Shown: positions 37,889 to 40,373 of the stretch, one piece after another
Layout of the letters: every line of letters begins with the position of its first letter
Numbering within the stretch: the first letter of the stretch is position 1
Source of the DNA: Candidatus Izemoplasma sp.
GTDB lineage: Bacteria > Bacillota_I > Bacilli_A > Izemoplasmatales > Izemoplasmataceae
DNA: 40,373 nt
Direction of reading: 5' to 3'
NCBI GenBank assembly: GCA_007132465.1
Contig: SLOP01000002.1
Coordinates: 1-40,373, forward strand
Notes under the pieces: generated by a model
Told to the model about the DNA's origin: nothing
Database searches by the model: none
Seen by the model: only the letters and a program-made list of their open reading frames with translations
Made by a program: the position numbers and the translations under genes

Positions 37889-39397
37889 ATGAGTAAAATT
37901 AACCCCGTGGAAATCAGCACGTTAATCAAAGAACAAATCAAACGCTACCAAAAGGACATTAAGACTGAGAATGTCGGCACCGTCATCAGCGTCGGTGACG
38001 GCATCGCGCTTGTGCACGGCTTAGACCAGGCCATGAGCGGCGAGCTTTTGGCGTTCCCAGACAATGTCTTTGGCATGGCCCTCAACCTAGAAAAAGACAG
38101 CGTTGGCGTCATCATTCTTGATGAGTCGACGGCGATTAAAGAAGGCGACGAAGTCAAGACGACCGGACGCATCTTACAAGTCCCCGTCGGAGAAGCGCTT
38201 ATTGGACGGGCCATCAATCCGCTTGGACAAGCCATCGACGGACTTGGGGCTATTAAGACCGAGGAGTTTCGACCACTCGAACAAAAAGCGCAAGGGGTCA
38301 TGAGCCGCAAATCGGTCGATGAACCGCTACAAACCGGCATCAAAGTGCTCGACGCCCTCGTGCCTATCGGCCGTGGCCAACGCGAGTTGATCATCGGCGA
38401 TCGGCAGACAGGAAAAACCTCGATTGCGATTGACACCATCATCAACCAAAAAGGCAAAGATGTCATTTGCATCTACGTGGCCATCGGTCAGAAAGAATCG
38501 ACTGTGGCTGGTGTCATCCAATCGCTTAAAAAACGCGGTGCGATGGACCATACCATCATCGTCAGCGCCAGCGCCAGTGAACCCGCACCGCTGCTTTATT
38601 TGGCTCCTTACGCCGGCGTAAGCATCGCCGAAAAATTCATGTTCGAAGGCAAAAGCGTCCTCGTCGTTTACGACGATTTGACCAAGCATGCGATCGCCTA
38701 TCGCGAACTGAGTTTGTTGCTGCGTCGTCCACCGGGACGCGAAGCGTACCCTGGAGACGTGTTTTACCTTCATTCGCGTCTGTTGGAACGCGCCGCGAAA
38801 CTCAACGATGATCTCGGCGGCGGTTCCATCACGGCTTTGCCAATCATTGAAACGCAAGAAGGGGACATTTCAGCCTACATCCCAACCAACGTCATCAGCA
38901 TCACCGACGGCCAAATATTCTTGCAAAGCGATCTCTTCTACACCGGCGTACGTCCAGCCATTAACGCTGGATTGAGCGTCTCACGCGTTGGCGGTGCCGC
39001 TCAAATTAAGGCGATTAAGAAGGTGTCAGGAACCTTGCGACTCGACCTTGCGAGTTACCGAGAGCTCGAAGCGTTTACGCAGTTTGGCTCCGATCTTGAT
39101 GAGGCCACAACGAAGAAACTAGAGCGTGGCAAACGCACCGTTGAGATCCTTAAACAAGGCTTGCATCAGACGATGGATGTGGAGAAACAAGTGTTCAGCA
39201 TCTACTCACTGACTAAAGGATTCCTTGATGATGTGTCTGTCGATCACATTAAACGCTTTGAATCCGAACTTCACCAATACCTTGATAAAGACGATAAAGG
39301 GCAACAATTATTGAAGCAAATCCGAGAAACGAAAGCCCTCCCGGAGAGCGACGACATGAACGACGTTTTAAAAGCTTTTAAAAAAACCTTTGCCTAA
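37889..39397 (+). CDS. atpA: ATP synthase F1 subunit alpha
   Basis: This non-catalytic nucleotide-binding subunit of F1 is 502 residues, the usual length. The P-loop GDRQTGKT is at 170-177, with [19 protein letters not shown] and the [10 protein letters not shown] region of the alpha family further on. GCAGGTGG precedes the ATG. It is followed by atpG after 12 nt with the standard operon order. Confidence 0.98.
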   Translation: MSKINPVEISTLIKEQIKRYQKDIKTENVGTVISVGDGIALVHGLDQAMSGELLAFPDNVFGMALNLEKDSVGVIILDESTAIKEGDEVKTTGRILQVPVGEALIGRAINPLGQAIDGLGAIKTEEFRPLEQKAQGVMSRKSVDEPLQTGIKVLDALVPIGRGQRELIIGDRQTGKTSIAIDTIINQKGKDVICIYVAIGQKESTVAGVIQSLKKRGAMDHTIIVSASASEPAPLLYLAPYAGVSIAEKFMFEGKSVLVVYDDLTKHAIAYRELSLLLRRPPGREAYPGDVFYLHSRLLERAAKLNDDLGGGSITALPIIETQEGDISAYIPTNVISITDGQIFLQSDLFYTGVRPAINAGLSVSRVGGAAQIKAIKKVSGTLRLDLASYRELEAFTQFGSDLDEATTKKLERGKRTVEILKQGLHQTMDVEKQVFSIYSLTKGFLDDVSVDHIKRFESELHQYLDKDDKGQQLLKQIRETKALPESDDMNDVLKAFKKTFA

Positions 39398-39409
39398 GGA
39401 GGTGGTCCG

Positions 39410-40294
39410 ATGGCTGCCATGCGAGACATCAAAAAGCGCATCAATGCAACCGATAAAACCTCGCAAATCACCAGAGCGATGTACATGGTTAGCGCTTCGA
39501 AACTCAAGCGTGCCGAACGCAACATCACCAATTTTCGACCACTCACAAAACGCTTGACTGCCTCGCTTTCTCGAGTGATGCAAAGCGACCCCGACATCAC
39601 GCATCCGATGTTCGAATCGCGCGACGTTGACAAAACCGTCTACATTCTCGTGACCTCGGACCGCGGCTTAGCTGGACCTTACAACGCCAGTTTGTTTAAA
39701 GCGTTCTTGGCCTACGTCAACAAGCACCACGGTTCTCACGACGAGTTTGCTGTGGCTGCGCTCGGCTACAAAGCTTATGCGTTTGCAAAGCGCAAAGGCT
39801 TTACGCTGATCAACGAAAACGTTATTCAAGTGCGAGACGATATCCAATTTCTCGATTTCCAAGAAGTCACCGACGATTTCATCAAAGGGTATTTATCGGG
39901 AAAATACGACAACGTCGTGGCATTCTATAACCATTTCGTCAACACGTTGACACAAAAAGTTGAACACCAGACGTTGTTGCCACTGGACAAAAGCCCCTAT
40001 ATTCAACCAGAACAAGCACCTAGCGAGCGCTATAAGCGCATGTACCATTTCGAACCAAGCGCATCCACCGTGCTCAACCAACTCTTACCAACGGTCGTGG
40101 TCTATGTGCTTTACGGCATGATACTTGAGGCGAAAGCAAGTGAACACGCCGCTCGCATGACGGCGATGAAGAGCGCAACCGACAACGCCAAAGATTTGAT
40201 TCGCGATCTTAAACTGCGCTACAACCGTGCCCGGCAAGACGCCATCACCATCGAACTCACCGACATCATCGGCGGCGCCGAAGCGGTGAACTAA
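39410..40294 (+). CDS. atpG: ATP synthase F1 subunit gamma
   Basis: This is the central rotor shaft. The product is 294 residues. The N-terminal helix starts MAAMRDIKKRINATDKTSQITRAM-like, and the C-terminal helix has ASEHAARMTAMKSATDNA, with the typical IELTDIIGGAEA end. AAGGAGGTGG is a nearly perfect ribosome binding site, consistent with high expression. It lies between alpha and beta as expected. Confidence 0.97.
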   Translation: MAAMRDIKKRINATDKTSQITRAMYMVSASKLKRAERNITNFRPLTKRLTASLSRVMQSDPDITHPMFESRDVDKTVYILVTSDRGLAGPYNASLFKAFLAYVNKHHGSHDEFAVAALGYKAYAFAKRKGFTLINENVIQVRDDIQFLDFQEVTDDFIKGYLSGKYDNVVAFYNHFVNTLTQKVEHQTLLPLDKSPYIQPEQAPSERYKRMYHFEPSASTVLNQLLPTVVVYVLYGMILEAKASEHAARMTAMKSATDNAKDLIRDLKLRYNRARQDAITIELTDIIGGAEAVN

Positions 40295-40306
40295 GGAGGA
40301 ATGACC

Positions 40307-40373
40307 ATGAACAAAGGCAACGTCGTGCAAGTGATGGGACCGGTCGTCGACGTGCGTTTTGACGACGAGCTCC
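40307..40373 (+). CDS. atpD: ATP synthase F1 subunit beta, 5' end only
   Basis: The window ends 22 codons into this gene. The start MNKGNVVQVMGPVVDVRF is the typical beta N terminus. AAGGAGGA lies 6 nt before ATG 40307. ATG 40301, two codons upstream, is in frame but too close to that site. The catalytic P-loop is beyond the window. Confidence 0.95.
   Translation, partial: MNKGNVVQVMGPVVDVRFDDEL

Overview
The window is a dense stretch of core bacterial chromosome, roughly half G+C by eye. UGA is used as a stop throughout and Trp is encoded by UGG, so this is the standard bacterial code and not the UGA=Trp code of Mycoplasma and Spiroplasma. The Shine-Dalgarno sequences (AAGGAGG type), the TTGACA/TATAAT promoters and the gene order all point to the Bacillota/Mycoplasmatota side of the tree. 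Diagnostic blocks are rpoC-end/rpsL-rpsG-fusA-tuf, rpsF-ssb-rpsR, gdpP-rplI-dnaB, prfA-prmC, ftsY-ylxM-ffh, rbgA-rnhB and rpiB-upp-atpIBEFHAG(D). I cannot name a genus. A relative of Acholeplasma/Izemoplasma-like lineages with unusually high GC is a guess, not a conclusion.

Layout. 1-4.6 kb: the acidic end of a gene that is probably rpoC, then the str operon (S12, S7, EF-G) behind a consensus promoter and a foldable leader, then tuf with its own promoter and terminator. 4.8-8.5 kb: tatD nuclease, a lipoprotein HtrA-type protease, ychF and an unknown membrane protein. 8.5-10.5 kb: cinA and an alpha/beta hydrolase. 10.5-11.6 kb: S6, SSB, S18. 11.6-14.2 kb: three minus-strand genes, a glycosyltransferase and CmpB-like membrane protein pair plus a queuosine-precursor transporter whose short leader resembles a preQ1 riboswitch. 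14.35-18.2 kb: a c-di-AMP phosphodiesterase in frame with ribosomal protein L9, then the replicative helicase. 18.3-23.8 kb: MATE exporter, release factor 1 and its methylase, topoisomerase I. 23.86-23.99 kb: a gene-free interval with promoter, four hairpins and terminator that looks like a small RNA. 24.07-27.05 kb: both SRP GTPases with YlxM, then a small acidic membrane protein. 27.06-33.4 kb: a HAD phosphatase, divergent from an operon-like run of unknown membrane protein, thioredoxin-like protein, soluble FtsK-type translocase, signal peptidase, RbgA, RNase HII and the threonylcarbamoyl-AMP synthase. 34.1-40.37 kb: rpiB, upp and the F-type ATP synthase operon, cut off inside atpD.

Together the genes cover translation (S12, S7, S6, S18, L9, EF-G, EF-Tu, RF1, PrmC, RbgA, TsaC), replication and chromosome handling (DnaB, TopA, SSB, FtsK-like, RNase HII), protein export (Ffh, FtsY, signal peptidase) and energy conversion. 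No mobile element, CRISPR array, tRNA or rRNA was seen. The points most worth following up are the candidate small RNA with repeated CAUCCC motifs, the GdpP-L9 in-frame junction with an internal ribosome binding site, the riboswitch-like leader of the queuosine transporter, the sodium-type c subunit, and several palindromes and hairpins placed on promoters.
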